In this document: positions 51,778 to 61,166 of the stretch, one piece after another
Position numbering within the stretch: the first letter of the stretch is position 1
Layout of the letters: each line of letters begins with the position of its first letter
Assembly: GCA_021205725.1 (NCBI GenBank)
Contig: JAJPWY010000033.1
Coordinates: forward strand, 1-64,000
From: Clostridiales bacterium
GTDB taxonomy: Bacteria > Bacillota > Clostridia > Oscillospirales > Oscillospiraceae
Length of the DNA: 64,000 nt
Reading direction: 5' to 3'
Notes under the pieces: model-generated
What the model was told of the DNA's origin: nothing
The model's input: the letters and a program-made list of their open reading frames with translations, nothing else
The model's database searches: none
Translations under genes and position numbers: made by a program

Positions 51778-54203
51778 GGCCCATTCTCTGTCGACAATGT
51801 CAGCTGCTCCCCCGACGCCGAGACGGTGAGAACGGAACCGGCGGGCAGCCTTCCCTCCAGCAGCAGCCGGGAGGCGGGATCCTCGACGCTGCGGCGGATA
51901 TACCGGCGCAGCGGCCGGGCGCCATAGCTCCTGTCCTGTCCCTGAGCCGCAATGACCGCCAGAGCGTCCCCGGTCACGTTCAGGGTGACGCCCAGCCGCC
52001 GGAACCGCTCTCCCGTCTGCCGGAGTATCAGACCGGCGATCTGCCGCATCTCTCCCTCGCCCAGAGGCCGGAAGCAGATCACCTCGTCGATGCGGTTCAG
52101 AAACTCCGGCCGGAACAGCCGGGAGAGGGCCTTTCGTGCCGCCTGGCCCTCCGCCTCCTGTCCCGGCGTGCCGAAGCCCAGGGGCTGGCGGGCCTTTGCC
52201 AGCTCGTCTCCTCCTGCGTTGGTGGTCATCACCAGCACCGTATTGCGAAAATCCGCCCGTTGGCCCTGGCTGTCCGTGAGGGAGCCCTCCTCCATGATCT
52301 GGAGGAGCAGGTTCCACACGTCGGCGTGGGCCTTTTCCAATTCGTCCAGCAGGATGACCCGATAGGGCCGCTGCCGCACCGCCTCGGTGAGCCGTCCGCC
52401 CTCCTCGTGGCCCACATAGCCCGGCGGGGAGCCGATGAGCCGGGAGACGGAGTGGGCCTCCATATACTCGCTCATGTCCAGCCGCAGCAGGGCGCTCTGG
52501 TCCCCGAACAGCGCCTCCGCCAGGGCACGGCACAGCTCCGTCTTGCCCACCCCGGAGGAGCCGGCAAACAGGAAGCAGCCGATGGGCCTTGTCTCCTCCT
52601 GGAGCCCTGCCCGGCTCCGGCGGATGGCGGCGCTGACCGCCTGCACCGCCTCGTCCTGGCCTATCACCCGGCGGCGGAGCCGCTCCTCCAGACAGAGCAG
52701 CCGCTCCGCCTCCCCCTGGGTGATGCTCTGCAACGGCACCCCTGTCCAGCGGGCGATCACCTCCGCCACGTCCTCCGCCTCCACCTGGGGCGGGGGCTGG
52801 ACGCCCGGACGTCGTCTCGCCTCCTGGAGCTGGCGGCGGAAGCTCAGCTCGGCGTCCCGGAGGAGGGCCGCCTGTTCAAAGTCCTGACTGCGCACCGTCT
52901 CCTCCAGCTGCTGCTGGACGGACTGGAGCTTCTCCTCCAGCTGGCGGCACCCGTCGGAGGGGGTCTCCAGCCGGATGCGCACCCGGGCCGCCGCCTCGTC
53001 CATCAGGTCGATGGCCTTGTCCGGCAGAAAACGATCCGGCAGATAGCGGACGGAGTAGTCCACCGCCGCCTCGATGGCCCCCTGGGAGATGGTCAGCTGG
53101 TGGTGTGCCTCGTACCGGGGCCGGAGGGACGTCAAAATCGCAACGGATGTGGCCCGATCCGGCGGCTCCACCTGGATGGGCTGGAACCGGCGGGCCAGGG
53201 CTGCGTCCTTACAGATGTGCTTTCGATATTCCTCCTGGGTGGTGGCCCCAATGACCTGTAGCTCTCCCCGGCTCAGGGCGGGCTTGAGAATGTCCGCTGC
53301 GTCGATGGAGCCCTCCGCCGAGCCTGCGCCGATGAGGGTGTGGATCTCGTCGATGAACAGGATGATGTTGCCCAGCCGCTGCACCTCCCGGAGGATGCGC
53401 TTCACCCGTTCCTCAAACTCTCCCCGGTACTTGGTGCCCGCCACGGTGGAGGACAAATCCACCGCCAATATCCGCCTCTCCCGCAGGGGAGAGGGCACCC
53501 GGCCGTCGGCGATCCGCTGGGCCAGAGCCTCCGCCACGGCGGTCTTGCCCACCCCCGGGTCGCCCAGGAGGATGGGGTTGTTCTTTGTCCGGCGGCAGAG
53601 GATCTGGATTATCCGGTCAAGCTCCTGCTCCCGGCCGGTCACCGGGTCTAACCGGCCATTTTCCGCCATCCGGGTCAGGTCCCGGCCAAACTGGTCCAGC
53701 AGCCGGGACTCCCGCACCGTCTCCGTCTCCCGGCCCGGCTTTCGGGAGGGGGAGGCCGCCCCGCTGCCGTCTCCCATGAGGGCGGCCAGCTGCCGGTAGA
53801 CCAGGGGACAGTCCAGCTTCGCCCGCTTCAGCAGCAGACAGGCCATCCCCTCCCGCTCCCGGAGCAGTCCCAGCATCAGGTGATCCGGCGTCACCTCGCC
53901 GCTTCGGAGGCGGCCCCGCTCCTCCGCCGCCAGCTGGATGATGTGTCGGCAGCAGGGAGTCAGCCCCAGCTCCGGGGCGGCTCCCGGCGTCCCGGCGCCC
54001 ACCAGCTCCAATACCGAGCGGCGGAGGGCTGACTCCTGTACCCCGTAGCGGAGCAGCAGCTGCGCCCCCTGTCCCCGCTCGAAGTGGAGCAGGGACAGGA
54101 GCAGATGCTCCGAGCCAACGTAGCCGTGGCCCAGCCTGCTGGCGATCTCCCTGGAATAGCCGATGGCCTCCTGGGCCGTGGCGGAAAAGACTGCGTCTCC
54201 CAT
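51765..54203 (-). CDS. clpC: ATP-dependent Clp protease ATP-binding subunit ClpC-like
   Basis: Clp_N repeats (YVGSEHLLLSLLHFERG), [66 protein letters not shown]; start 54203. Confidence 0.9.
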   Translation of the reverse strand: MGDAVFSATAQEAIGYSREIASRLGHGYVGSEHLLLSLLHFERGQGAQLLLRYGVQESALRRSVLELVGAGTPGAAPELGLTPCCRHIIQLAAEERGRLRSGEVTPDHLMLGLLREREGMACLLLKRAKLDCPLVYRQLAALMGDGSGAASPSRKPGRETETVRESRLLDQFGRDLTRMAENGRLDPVTGREQELDRIIQILCRRTKNNPILLGDPGVGKTAVAEALAQRIADGRVPSPLRERRILAVDLSSTVAGTKYRGEFEERVKRILREVQRLGNIILFIDEIHTLIGAGSAEGSIDAADILKPALSRGELQVIGATTQEEYRKHICKDAALARRFQPIQVEPPDRATSVAILTSLRPRYEAHHQLTISQGAIEAAVDYSVRYLPDRFLPDKAIDLMDEAAARVRIRLETPSDGCRQLEEKLQSVQQQLEETVRSQDFEQAALLRDAELSFRRQLQEARRRPGVQPPPQVEAEDVAEVIARWTGVPLQSITQGEAERLLCLEERLRRRVIGQDEAVQAVSAAIRRSRAGLQEETRPIGCFLFAGSSGVGKTELCRALAEALFGDQSALLRLDMSEYMEAHSVSRLIGSPPGYVGHEEGGRLTEAVRQRPYRVILLDELEKAHADVWNLLLQIMEEGSLTDSQGQRADFRNTVLVMTTNAGGDELAKARQPLGFGTPGQEAEGQAARKALSRLFRPEFLNRIDEVICFRPLGEGEMRQIAGLILRQTGERFRRLGVTLNVTGDALAVIAAQGQDRSYGARPLRRYIRRSVEDPASRLLLEGRLPAGSVLTVSASGEQLTLSTENGPQMT

Positions 54204-54330
54204 GATTTGTCCTCCTGTGAGAAGTGGCCCGGCCTTCGGGCCGGTTTCCTCTATTGTAGTCCATCGGGAGGTCATTCAAACGGGGATTGTGGGAGGGAGC
54301 AGATTTATTTGAAAACTCTGGGCCAAACTC

Positions 54331-54359
54331 TTGACATTTTTCCCCATATCCGATATTCT
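54331..54359 (+). promoter_or_regulatory. Promoter upstream of the yybP-ykoY-type leader
   Basis: TTGACA, 17-nt spacer, TATTCT. Confidence 0.65.
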
Positions 54360-54399
54360 TTTTAACGGAGCCGCCGGAGCTTTGCCGGGCGCTCCATTC

Positions 54400-54540
54400 C
54401 CGCAGGGGGGAGTAGCTTGCGGCCGGTTTCCCGGACGTGATGGCCCCGTCAGTACGGCGCAATGCCCGGAGCCTTCTCAAAGAGCGAGACCTTTGCCGGA
54501 GACAGAGTGTGTATTCTTCTGTCCCCGGCAAAGGTTTTGT
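54400..54540 (+). promoter_or_regulatory. yybP-ykoY-type (Mn2+) riboswitch with Rho-independent terminator
   Basis: GCAGGGGGGAGTAGC … GTGATGGCCCCGTCAGTACGGC … GCGAGACCTTTGCC; alternative terminator CCTTTGCCGGaGACAG…CTGTCcCCGGCAAAGG-TTTTGTCTTTC. Confidence 0.85.
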
Positions 54541-54590
54541 CTTTCTCCCCTCTCCTGTAGCACTGAGACACAGAAAGGAGCGTTTTCCCT

Positions 54591-55712
54591 ATGGCAGACC
54601 TGTTTGGCAATGTTCTCAATCTCCAGTGGCAGCAGGTGGTCATGTGGCTCATCGGCGGGCTGCTGATCTATCTGGCCATCGCCAAAGACATGGAGCCTAC
54701 CCTGCTGCTGCCCATCGGCTTTGGCACCATTCTGGTGAACCTGCCCCAGTCCGGGGCGGTGACCCAGATCATCGACGGCATCGAGGAGACCGGCGTGCTG
54801 GATGTGCTCTTTGACTCCGGCATCTCCAACGAACTGTTTCCCCTGCTGCTCTTTGTGGGTATCGGGGCGATGATCGACTTCACCCCCCTGCTCTCCAACC
54901 CCAAGCTGATGATCTTCGGGGCGGCGGCCCAGTTCGGCATCTTCTTCACCCTCATCATGGCCTCTCTCCTGGGCTTTGACATCGCCGACGCCGCCTCTAT
55001 CGCCATCATTGGCGCCGCCGACGGCCCCACCTCCATCTTTGTGGCAAACTACCTCAACAGCCAGTATGTGGGCCCCATCATCGTGGTGGCCTACTCCTAC
55101 ATGGCCCTGGTCCCCATCATCCAGCCTCCGGTCATCCGGCTCATCACCACCCAGAAGGAGCGGCGCGTCCGGATGAAGTACGCCGGGCGGGAGGTGACCA
55201 AGACAACGAAAATCCTTTTCCCCATCATCATCACCATCATCGCCGGACTGGTGGCCCCCAGGAGCGTGGCCCTCATCGGCTTCCTCATGTTCGGCAACCT
55301 CATCCGGGAGTGCGGCGTGCTGGACAGCCTGTCCGACACCGCCCAGAAGGTGCTGGCCAACCTCATCACCCTGTTTCTGGGCATCACCGTGGCCTCCAAA
55401 ATGCAGGCGGAGGCCTTCCTGAACAAGGAGACCCTGATGATTTTGGGCTTGGGCCTGGTCGCCTTCATCTTTGACACGGTGGGCGGCGTACTGGTGGCCA
55501 AGATCTACAACCTGTTCGCTAAAGACAAAATCAACCCCATGATCGGTGCGGCGGGCATCTCCGCATTCCCCATGTCCGCCCGGGTCATCCACAAGATGGG
55601 TCTGGAGGAGGATCCCCAGAACTTCCTGCTCATGCACGCCGCCGGAGTCAACGTCTCCGGCCAGATCGCCTCGGTCATCGCCGGGGGCCTGATTCTGACG
55701 CTGTTCGCCTGA
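54591..55712 (+). CDS. Na+-translocating decarboxylase beta subunit-like (OadB/GcdB/MmdB family) membrane protein
   Basis: AIIGAADGPTSIFVANYL (family-conserved Asp region), multiple TMs, NVSGQIASVIAGG. Confidence 0.9.
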   Translation: MADLFGNVLNLQWQQVVMWLIGGLLIYLAIAKDMEPTLLLPIGFGTILVNLPQSGAVTQIIDGIEETGVLDVLFDSGISNELFPLLLFVGIGAMIDFTPLLSNPKLMIFGAAAQFGIFFTLIMASLLGFDIADAASIAIIGAADGPTSIFVANYLNSQYVGPIIVVAYSYMALVPIIQPPVIRLITTQKERRVRMKYAGREVTKTTKILFPIIITIIAGLVAPRSVALIGFLMFGNLIRECGVLDSLSDTAQKVLANLITLFLGITVASKMQAEAFLNKETLMILGLGLVAFIFDTVGGVLVAKIYNLFAKDKINPMIGAAGISAFPMSARVIHKMGLEEDPQNFLLMHAAGVNVSGQIASVIAGGLILTLFA

Positions 55713-55730
55713 TAGAAAGGAGCGTTTTCT

Positions 55731-55865
55731 ATGGATATCGGAACCATCGTCCTCAAGTGTCTCATGGGCTGGCTGGGCGTCTTTGTGGTCACGCTGGTCA
55801 TCATCGTGGTCATCCAGCTGCTCAACATCATCACTCTGGCCGCACAGCGGCGGAACAAGAAATAG
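55731..55865 (+). CDS. 44-aa single-TM protein, OadG-like
   Basis: MDIGTIVLKCLMGWLGVFVVTLVIIVVIQLLNIITLAAQRRNKK; AGAAAGGAG RBS, 18 bp after the OadB-like stop; too short for the ORF track. Confidence 0.7.
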   Translation: MDIGTIVLKCLMGWLGVFVVTLVIIVVIQLLNIITLAAQRRNKK

Positions 55866-55929
55866 GCAACGGGCAAAGCCCACAGCAAACCGCCCGGAGA
55901 CAGACGGTGACACTTTGCCTCCGGGCGGT

Positions 55930-55988
55930 CGGATATGATATAGAAAAGTGCCCGGCAATGCGTCTCTTGCATTGCCGGGCACCGTATT
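55930..55988 (-). terminator. Strong minus-strand Rho-independent terminator
   Basis: Minus strand reads GTGCCCGGCAATGC-aagagac-GCATTGCCGGGCAC-TTTTCTATAT. Confidence 0.8.
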
Positions 55989-56009
55989 TGCATATAAGCC
56001 CCGCCGTGG

Positions 56010-56165
56010 CCGTGTGACCCAGTTCAAACCTGCACAGAATGGCAGGTGGGACGCTTCCGCCTGGCTTTGCTGCTTCCAACTTCCGGCGCAAACAGCGCAG
56101 GGAGGCCTGCAAACCACCAGTCGAGAGGTGCATCCCGTATTTGAATTGTGGGTTTAAATATGGGC
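56010..56165 (-). ncRNA. Rod-shaped structured RNA candidate, 6S-like
   Basis: Minus strand folds by eye into one long interrupted rod: CCCA/TGGG, TTCAAA/TTTGAA, TGCAC/GTGCA, GGTGG/CCACC, internal bubble, GCCTCC/GGAAGC, CCTG/CAGG, GCTGTTT/AAGCAGC; strong terminator downstream. Confidence 0.45.
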
Positions 56166-56205
56166 CATCACGCACCGGGCAGGGCGCTGTGACGATAGAA
56201 CCGCC

Positions 56206-56529
56206 TCAGTCCTCGTCCTCGGAGGATTCCTCATCCTCCTCGTCCTCGAACATGGACTCCATAAACAGCTGATAGACGGCATTCAGCTCATCCTCATCCT
56301 CGATGGTGACCAGCTCCTCCTCCTCGCCGTTGTCGGAGACGACCCGGAGGATAATCATGCCGTAATCCTCGTTGTCCTCGGCGGTCTCCGCCTCGTCCTC
56401 GGGGATGGTGGGGAAGAAGGACATATAGACGGAGCCGTTGTACTCCACGGTATCCAGGTACTCCAGCTCGATCTCGTTCCCGTCCTCATCCGTCAGGGTA
56501 ATAAAGGTGCTCTCGAACTCATCGCCCAT
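56206..56529 (-). CDS. DUF1292 family acidic protein
   Basis: MGDEFESTFITLTDEDGNEIELEYLDTVEYNGSVYMSFFP…. Confidence 0.88.
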   Translation of the reverse strand: MGDEFESTFITLTDEDGNEIELEYLDTVEYNGSVYMSFFPTIPEDEAETAEDNEDYGMIILRVVSDNGEEEELVTIEDEDELNAVYQLFMESMFEDEEDEESSEDED

Positions 56530-56705
56530 GCGCACTCACCGGCCTTTCTGTTTCATGCTCCTATTGTACCCTGTAACCGGGAAAAAAGCAAGGGGCGGAG
56601 GTGCTCAATTTTTGGGTTCTGTCCAAAAACGGCATTTTGACGGTATTCTGTCGAAGACAACCGGGCGAGACGGAGACGAAATTGTGTGGCCTGCACAAAG
56701 ATCGC

Positions 56706-57053
56706 TCAGGAGCCCAGATCCTCCAGCAGCGCTGACAGCGCCTGCTCATCCTCCACCGGAATGCCGGTTTCCAGGGCCTGGCGATCCTGCCGGGGGAGCA
56801 GGGCGGTGGAGACGCCGGTATAAATGACGATCTCTCCCTCCCGGAGAACGCAGATCTCACCGTCCACCGACCGGAGCACCCAGGGAGACGAGGCCGTGTC
56901 CTCCGTCTGGGGCAGAGTGACGGACGCCTCCTGCCAGGCAGGAGACTGGGCGGTCAGGAGAGACTGGCGCTGCCAGGTCAGCAGCAGGGAGGAGTACAGG
57001 GCCAGCCCTGCCAGGGCCAGGGCGAGAGACAGGATGTGACTTCGGTTTTTCAT
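56706..57053 (-). CDS. Hypothetical protein with N-terminal membrane anchor/signal
   Basis: MKNRSHILSLALALAGLALYSSLLL…; start 57053 with GGAGGTGC RBS. Confidence 0.65.
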   Translation of the reverse strand: MKNRSHILSLALALAGLALYSSLLLTWQRQSLLTAQSPAWQEASVTLPQTEDTASSPWVLRSVDGEICVLREGEIVIYTGVSTALLPRQDRQALETGIPVEDEQALSALLEDLGS

Positions 57054-57289
57054 GAGAACAGCACCTCCGGCTCTCATCATCCCCGGAAAAGACTGAAAAT
57101 ATCCTGAAAACATTCTAAAATTTTCGTGAATCAGCGGTTTTCTATTGCATTGAGCGGGAAAATTTGGCATAATAGGGAAAAGACGGTTCAAGATGATTCC
57201 GAATTTGCATTTATTTGGTATCTGTGGTATACTGTCAGGAATGAGTTTGTCCCGGCAGAGCGACCGGCACATTCCCGGAGGAACGAGAT

Positions 57290-59338
57290 ATGGCAAGTGA
57301 ACGATCCGGCACAGCCGGGAGAGTGTTCAGCGGAATATTGAAATGGATCCTGATGGTGCTGGGGACGATCCTGCTCATCGGTGCGGCGACGGCCGCTATC
57401 CTGGCAGTCTATGCCGCCAGCTATGTGCAGGAGGTAGTGGTTCCGGAGGCGGAGGAGGCCAACGCCGCCCTGTCTCTGGTGCGCTCGGACACCGACCTGA
57501 CCTCCGCCATCTATTACTACGACGAGACCACCGGCACCTACCAGACGGAGCAGACGCTCTATCAGTCGGAGAACCGGGTGTGGGTGACCTATGAGGACAT
57601 CCCCCAGAATCTGGTCAACGCCACGGTCGCCATCGAGGACAAGCGCTTCTGGGAGCATAACGGCGTGGACTGGACCCGCACGGCGGCGGCGGCGTTCTAT
57701 ATGCTCACCGGCCAGCGGCAGGAGGGCGGCTCCACCATCACCCAGCAGCTCATCAAAAACCTGACCAACAACACCGACACGACGGTAAAGCGGAAGGTGC
57801 TGGAGATCTTCGAGGCGCTGGAATTCGACAGCACCCACACGAAGGAGGAGACTCTGGAGTGGTATCTGAACAAGATCTACCTGGGCTCCTATAACGGCAC
57901 CAACTGCTATGGCATCTACACGGCGGCTCAGACCTACTTTGGCAAGGATTTGGACGAGCTGAGCCTGGCGGAGTGCGCCGCCCTGATTTCCATCACCAAC
58001 AACCCCTCTGCCTACAACCCCTCCACCCACCCGGAGAACAACCTGAGACGCCGCTGCCTGGTGCTGGATCAGATGTGCGAGCAGGGCTATATCACCGAGG
58101 AGGAGCGGGACGCAGCCAAGGCGGAGGAGTTGGTGCTGGCCTCCAAGGACGATACCGAGGAGGAGGAGGAGACGACCACCCTCTCCAGCGACTACTACTC
58201 CTGGTACACCGAGACGGTGATCTCCGCCGTCATCTCCGACCTGATGGAGACATACGAGCTGGACAGCGAGACGGCCAGTCAGCTCATCTACTCCGGCGGA
58301 CTGAAAATTTACAGCTGTCTTGACCCGGAGGTTCAGGCGGCGGTGGACGAGGTCTACACGGACAGCGCTACCCTGAGTGGCCACAGGTCGGACGGCGGCC
58401 AGAACCTCTGGTCTGCCATCACCGTCATCGACAACGATACCGGCGCAGTGGTGGCAGTCTCCAACGCCTCGGGAGAAAAAACGGGAAACCGGGTGTGGAA
58501 TGTGGCCACCCAGACCCTCCGGCCCCCAGGCTCCTCCATCAAGCCCCTGTCCGTCTACGCCCCCGCTCTGGAGATGGGGCTGGTCACGCCGGACTCCCTG
58601 CTGGAGGACAGCCAGATCCGCCTCAGTGACGGCACCCTGTATCCCACCAGCAACTCCGGTAAGAAGCCCACAGGCGACCTGGTGACGGTGGAGTATGGCC
58701 TCCAGGAGTCGCTGAACACCATTGCGGTGCAGCTGCTCCAGCGGGTCAGCATCCAGTACTCCTTCAACTTCCTCCAGGAGCGGTTTGGCATCACCAGCCT
58801 GGTGGAGGAGCGAACCACCACCTCCGGCAAGTACAAGTCCGATCTGGACTTCGGCCCATTGGCTCTGGGCGGTCTGACCGACGGCGTCTCCGTCTATGAG
58901 ATGACAGCGGCCTACGCCGTCTTTGCCCGGGACGGCATCTATGTGGAGCCCTATGTCTACACCATCGTCACCAACAGCGAGGGAGAGGTCATCCTCAGTC
59001 AGGACGGCTACAGCATCACCTACGACGCCAACGGTAGCGTTATTATCACCGGCTACGCCGAGGGTGAGGCGGTGCTGAAGGAGACCACCGTTGAGGACAT
59101 GGATTCCATGCTCCAAAATGTAGTAGAGAAGGGTACTGGTACCGGCGCACAGATCGATGGCGTCACAGTGGCGGGCAAGACCGGCACCACCAACGACGAC
59201 TTTGACCGCTGGTTTGTGGGTTATACGGACAAGTACACCGCCGCTGTCTGGAGCGGCTATGAGTACGCAGAGAGTATTAACTATGACGGTAACCCCTCTG
59301 TAGATATGTGGCGTGAGGTCATGGAGCTCATCAATTAA
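57290..59338 (+). CDS. Class A penicillin-binding protein (transglycosylase/transpeptidase)
   Basis: GT51 motifs VAIEDKRFWEHNGVDWTRT, GGSTITQQLIKNL; transpeptidase PGSSIKPLSVYAPALE, AGKTGTTND. Confidence 0.95.
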   Translation: MASERSGTAGRVFSGILKWILMVLGTILLIGAATAAILAVYAASYVQEVVVPEAEEANAALSLVRSDTDLTSAIYYYDETTGTYQTEQTLYQSENRVWVTYEDIPQNLVNATVAIEDKRFWEHNGVDWTRTAAAAFYMLTGQRQEGGSTITQQLIKNLTNNTDTTVKRKVLEIFEALEFDSTHTKEETLEWYLNKIYLGSYNGTNCYGIYTAAQTYFGKDLDELSLAECAALISITNNPSAYNPSTHPENNLRRRCLVLDQMCEQGYITEEERDAAKAEELVLASKDDTEEEEETTTLSSDYYSWYTETVISAVISDLMETYELDSETASQLIYSGGLKIYSCLDPEVQAAVDEVYTDSATLSGHRSDGGQNLWSAITVIDNDTGAVVAVSNASGEKTGNRVWNVATQTLRPPGSSIKPLSVYAPALEMGLVTPDSLLEDSQIRLSDGTLYPTSNSGKKPTGDLVTVEYGLQESLNTIAVQLLQRVSIQYSFNFLQERFGITSLVEERTTTSGKYKSDLDFGPLALGGLTDGVSVYEMTAAYAVFARDGIYVEPYVYTIVTNSEGEVILSQDGYSITYDANGSVIITGYAEGEAVLKETTVEDMDSMLQNVVEKGTGTGAQIDGVTVAGKTGTTNDDFDRWFVGYTDKYTAAVWSGYEYAESINYDGNPSVDMWREVMELIN

Positions 59339-59349
59339 ACAACGTTTCA

Positions 59350-59394
59350 CCCGGGGCTTTTCGGCGATGGCCGAGAGGCCCCGGGCTTTTTGAT
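59350..59394 (+). terminator. Rho-independent terminator
   Basis: CCCGGGGCTTTTCGGCgatGGCCGAGAGGCCCCGGGCTTTTTG. Confidence 0.8.
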
Positions 59395-59465
59395 GTGGAC
59401 AGTCCGTTGCCCGGGGCAGGAAACTGTGATACAATGGAGAAAAATGAAGGAAGAAGGTCGCTGTT

Positions 59466-60383
59466 ATGCAAATCAGTCAGACGGCGGGACTCATCGAGGC
59501 GGCCAGCCCCAACGGGGCCCTCTCTCAGCGGCAGGCGGGCTCCATCACCATCCTCAAGCGCATCGTTCTGACCCTCCAGCAGGCGGGGGTCTTTCCCATC
59601 GTCGTCCTCACCGGGGCGGAGGAGGAGCTGGTGCGTTACCAGCTCTCGGATTACGGCGTCATCTTTCTCCACAGCGAGGCACAGGAGCCCATGGACGCCG
59701 TCCGCACCGGTCTGACCTATCTGGCGGACAAGTGCGGCCGGGTGGCCTATACCCCGGTGACTGCCCCCATGTTTGTCCCGGAGACCCTGCTCCGCCTCCG
59801 GGAGACGCCCGGAGACATCGTCACCCCAGTCTATCAGGGCAGGGGAGGCCATCCGGTGCTGCTCTCCGCCGCCGTTATCCCGGAGATTTGCGCCTGGCAG
59901 GGGGAAGGCGGACTTCGGGGGGCGCTCCGGACTATGGAGGAGCGGCGAGTCCGGGTGAATGTGGAGGATGAGGGGATTTTGGCCAGCGCCCACGATCAGG
60001 GTCAGCTGGACGCCCAGCTCTCCCGGCACAACCGGGCCATCCTCCATCCCTATATTCAGATCCGCTTCGAGCGGGAGGACCCCTTTTTCAACGACCGGCT
60101 CAAGCTGCTGCTGTTTCTCCTGTCGGACACGGAAAATCTCCGCCATGCCTGCGACCAGATGGCCCTGTCGGTGAGCAAGGCGTGGAACATGATCAACCAC
60201 CTGGAGGAGGAGCTGGGCTACCCTGTCGTAGAGCGACGGCGGGGCGGCAAGAACGGAGGACAGACGGTGCTCACGGACGCAGGGAGGGATTTTCTGCTGG
60301 CGGCCCAGCGGTACGAGGAGGCGGTAATCCGGTTTGCCCAGCAGCGGTTCCGCTCGGATTTCCTGGAGCGGGGAATGATCTGA
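59466..60383 (+). CDS. Degenerate MocA-like nucleotidyltransferase domain fused to a ModE-type winged-helix domain
   Basis: N-term resembles the MocA fold but lacks LAAGxSxRMG and PGDMP; C-term HACDQMALSVSKAWNMINHLEEELGYPVVERRRGGKNGGQTVLTDAGRDFL is ModE/LysR-like. Confidence 0.82.
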   Translation: MQISQTAGLIEAASPNGALSQRQAGSITILKRIVLTLQQAGVFPIVVLTGAEEELVRYQLSDYGVIFLHSEAQEPMDAVRTGLTYLADKCGRVAYTPVTAPMFVPETLLRLRETPGDIVTPVYQGRGGHPVLLSAAVIPEICAWQGEGGLRGALRTMEERRVRVNVEDEGILASAHDQGQLDAQLSRHNRAILHPYIQIRFEREDPFFNDRLKLLLFLLSDTENLRHACDQMALSVSKAWNMINHLEEELGYPVVERRRGGKNGGQTVLTDAGRDFLLAAQRYEEAVIRFAQQRFRSDFLERGMI

Positions 60384-60491
60384 GGAATTTTGCAGCCCAC
60401 AGACCGAATGACTTTCAGAAAGCATTTGCTATTGTGACCGGATCGGGTATAATGGAACTGTTATAATGGCGTCTTTTCAAAAAGGAGGGCG

Positions 60492-61166
60492 GTGTCTGTG
60501 TCCAGGCTGGCGGGACTGGTGACAGCGGCAGGGCAGTCCTCCCGGATGGGGGCGTTTAAGCCTCTGCTTCCCTTAGGGGAGCATACCGTCATTGAGAGAA
60601 CGGTGAGCAGCCTGCTCACCGGCGGAGCAGGGTCGGTGACAGTGGTCACCGGCTACCGGGGAGACGAGGTGGAGGCCGTCCTCTCCCGGCGCTTCGGCAG
60701 ACAGGTGAGCTTTATCCGCAACGGAGACTTCGCCTCCACCGATATGCTCCAATCTGTCCGGCTGGGCTGCGGAGCGCTGCCCTGCTGCGACGCCTTTTTC
60801 CTCCTGCCGGGGGATATGCCTGCCGTAGGGGAGGAGACCTTCCGCCTGCTGGCGGACGCCTGGAGCGAGACGCCGGACAGGGTCATCTTTCCCACCCTGA
60901 ACGGACGACGAAAGCATCCGCCTCTTATCCCGGCAGCCTTTCTCCCGGAGATTCTGTCCTTTCACGGAGAGGGCGGTCTTCGGGCGTTTTGGGGACAGCT
61001 GGGCGGGCGACTGCGCACCGTCCCGGCAGAGGATCCGGGCACCGGGCTTGACCTGGACACCCCGGAGGACTACCGAACCTGCCTGGCCCTGCTGGAGGGC
61101 CGACGGAGGCAAAAAGCATCTTCTGATACTGATTTGAAACAACATGACTGGAGGGAACCCCGATGA
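60492..61166 (+). CDS. MocA-family molybdenum cofactor nucleotidyltransferase
   Basis: AGLVTAAGQSSRMGAFKPLLPLGEHTVIERTV and LLPGDMPAVG; GTG start with AAAGGAGGG RBS. Confidence 0.88.
   Translation: MSVSRLAGLVTAAGQSSRMGAFKPLLPLGEHTVIERTVSSLLTGGAGSVTVVTGYRGDEVEAVLSRRFGRQVSFIRNGDFASTDMLQSVRLGCGALPCCDAFFLLPGDMPAVGEETFRLLADAWSETPDRVIFPTLNGRRKHPPLIPAAFLPEILSFHGEGGLRAFWGQLGGRLRTVPAEDPGTGLDLDTPEDYRTCLALLEGRRRQKASSDTDLKQHDWREPR

Noticed and set aside
56040-56110. SRP (4.5S) RNA on the minus strand
   Set aside because: CCGGAAG…GGAAGCAGC is SRP-like, but the conserved CAGG on the 5' strand and a well-closed GGAA tetraloop are missing; a 6S-like rod fits better, although without certainty.
57188-59434. 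748-aa minus-strand ORF opposite the class A PBP
   Set aside because: Antisense to a complete PBP with all motifs; shadow frame composition.
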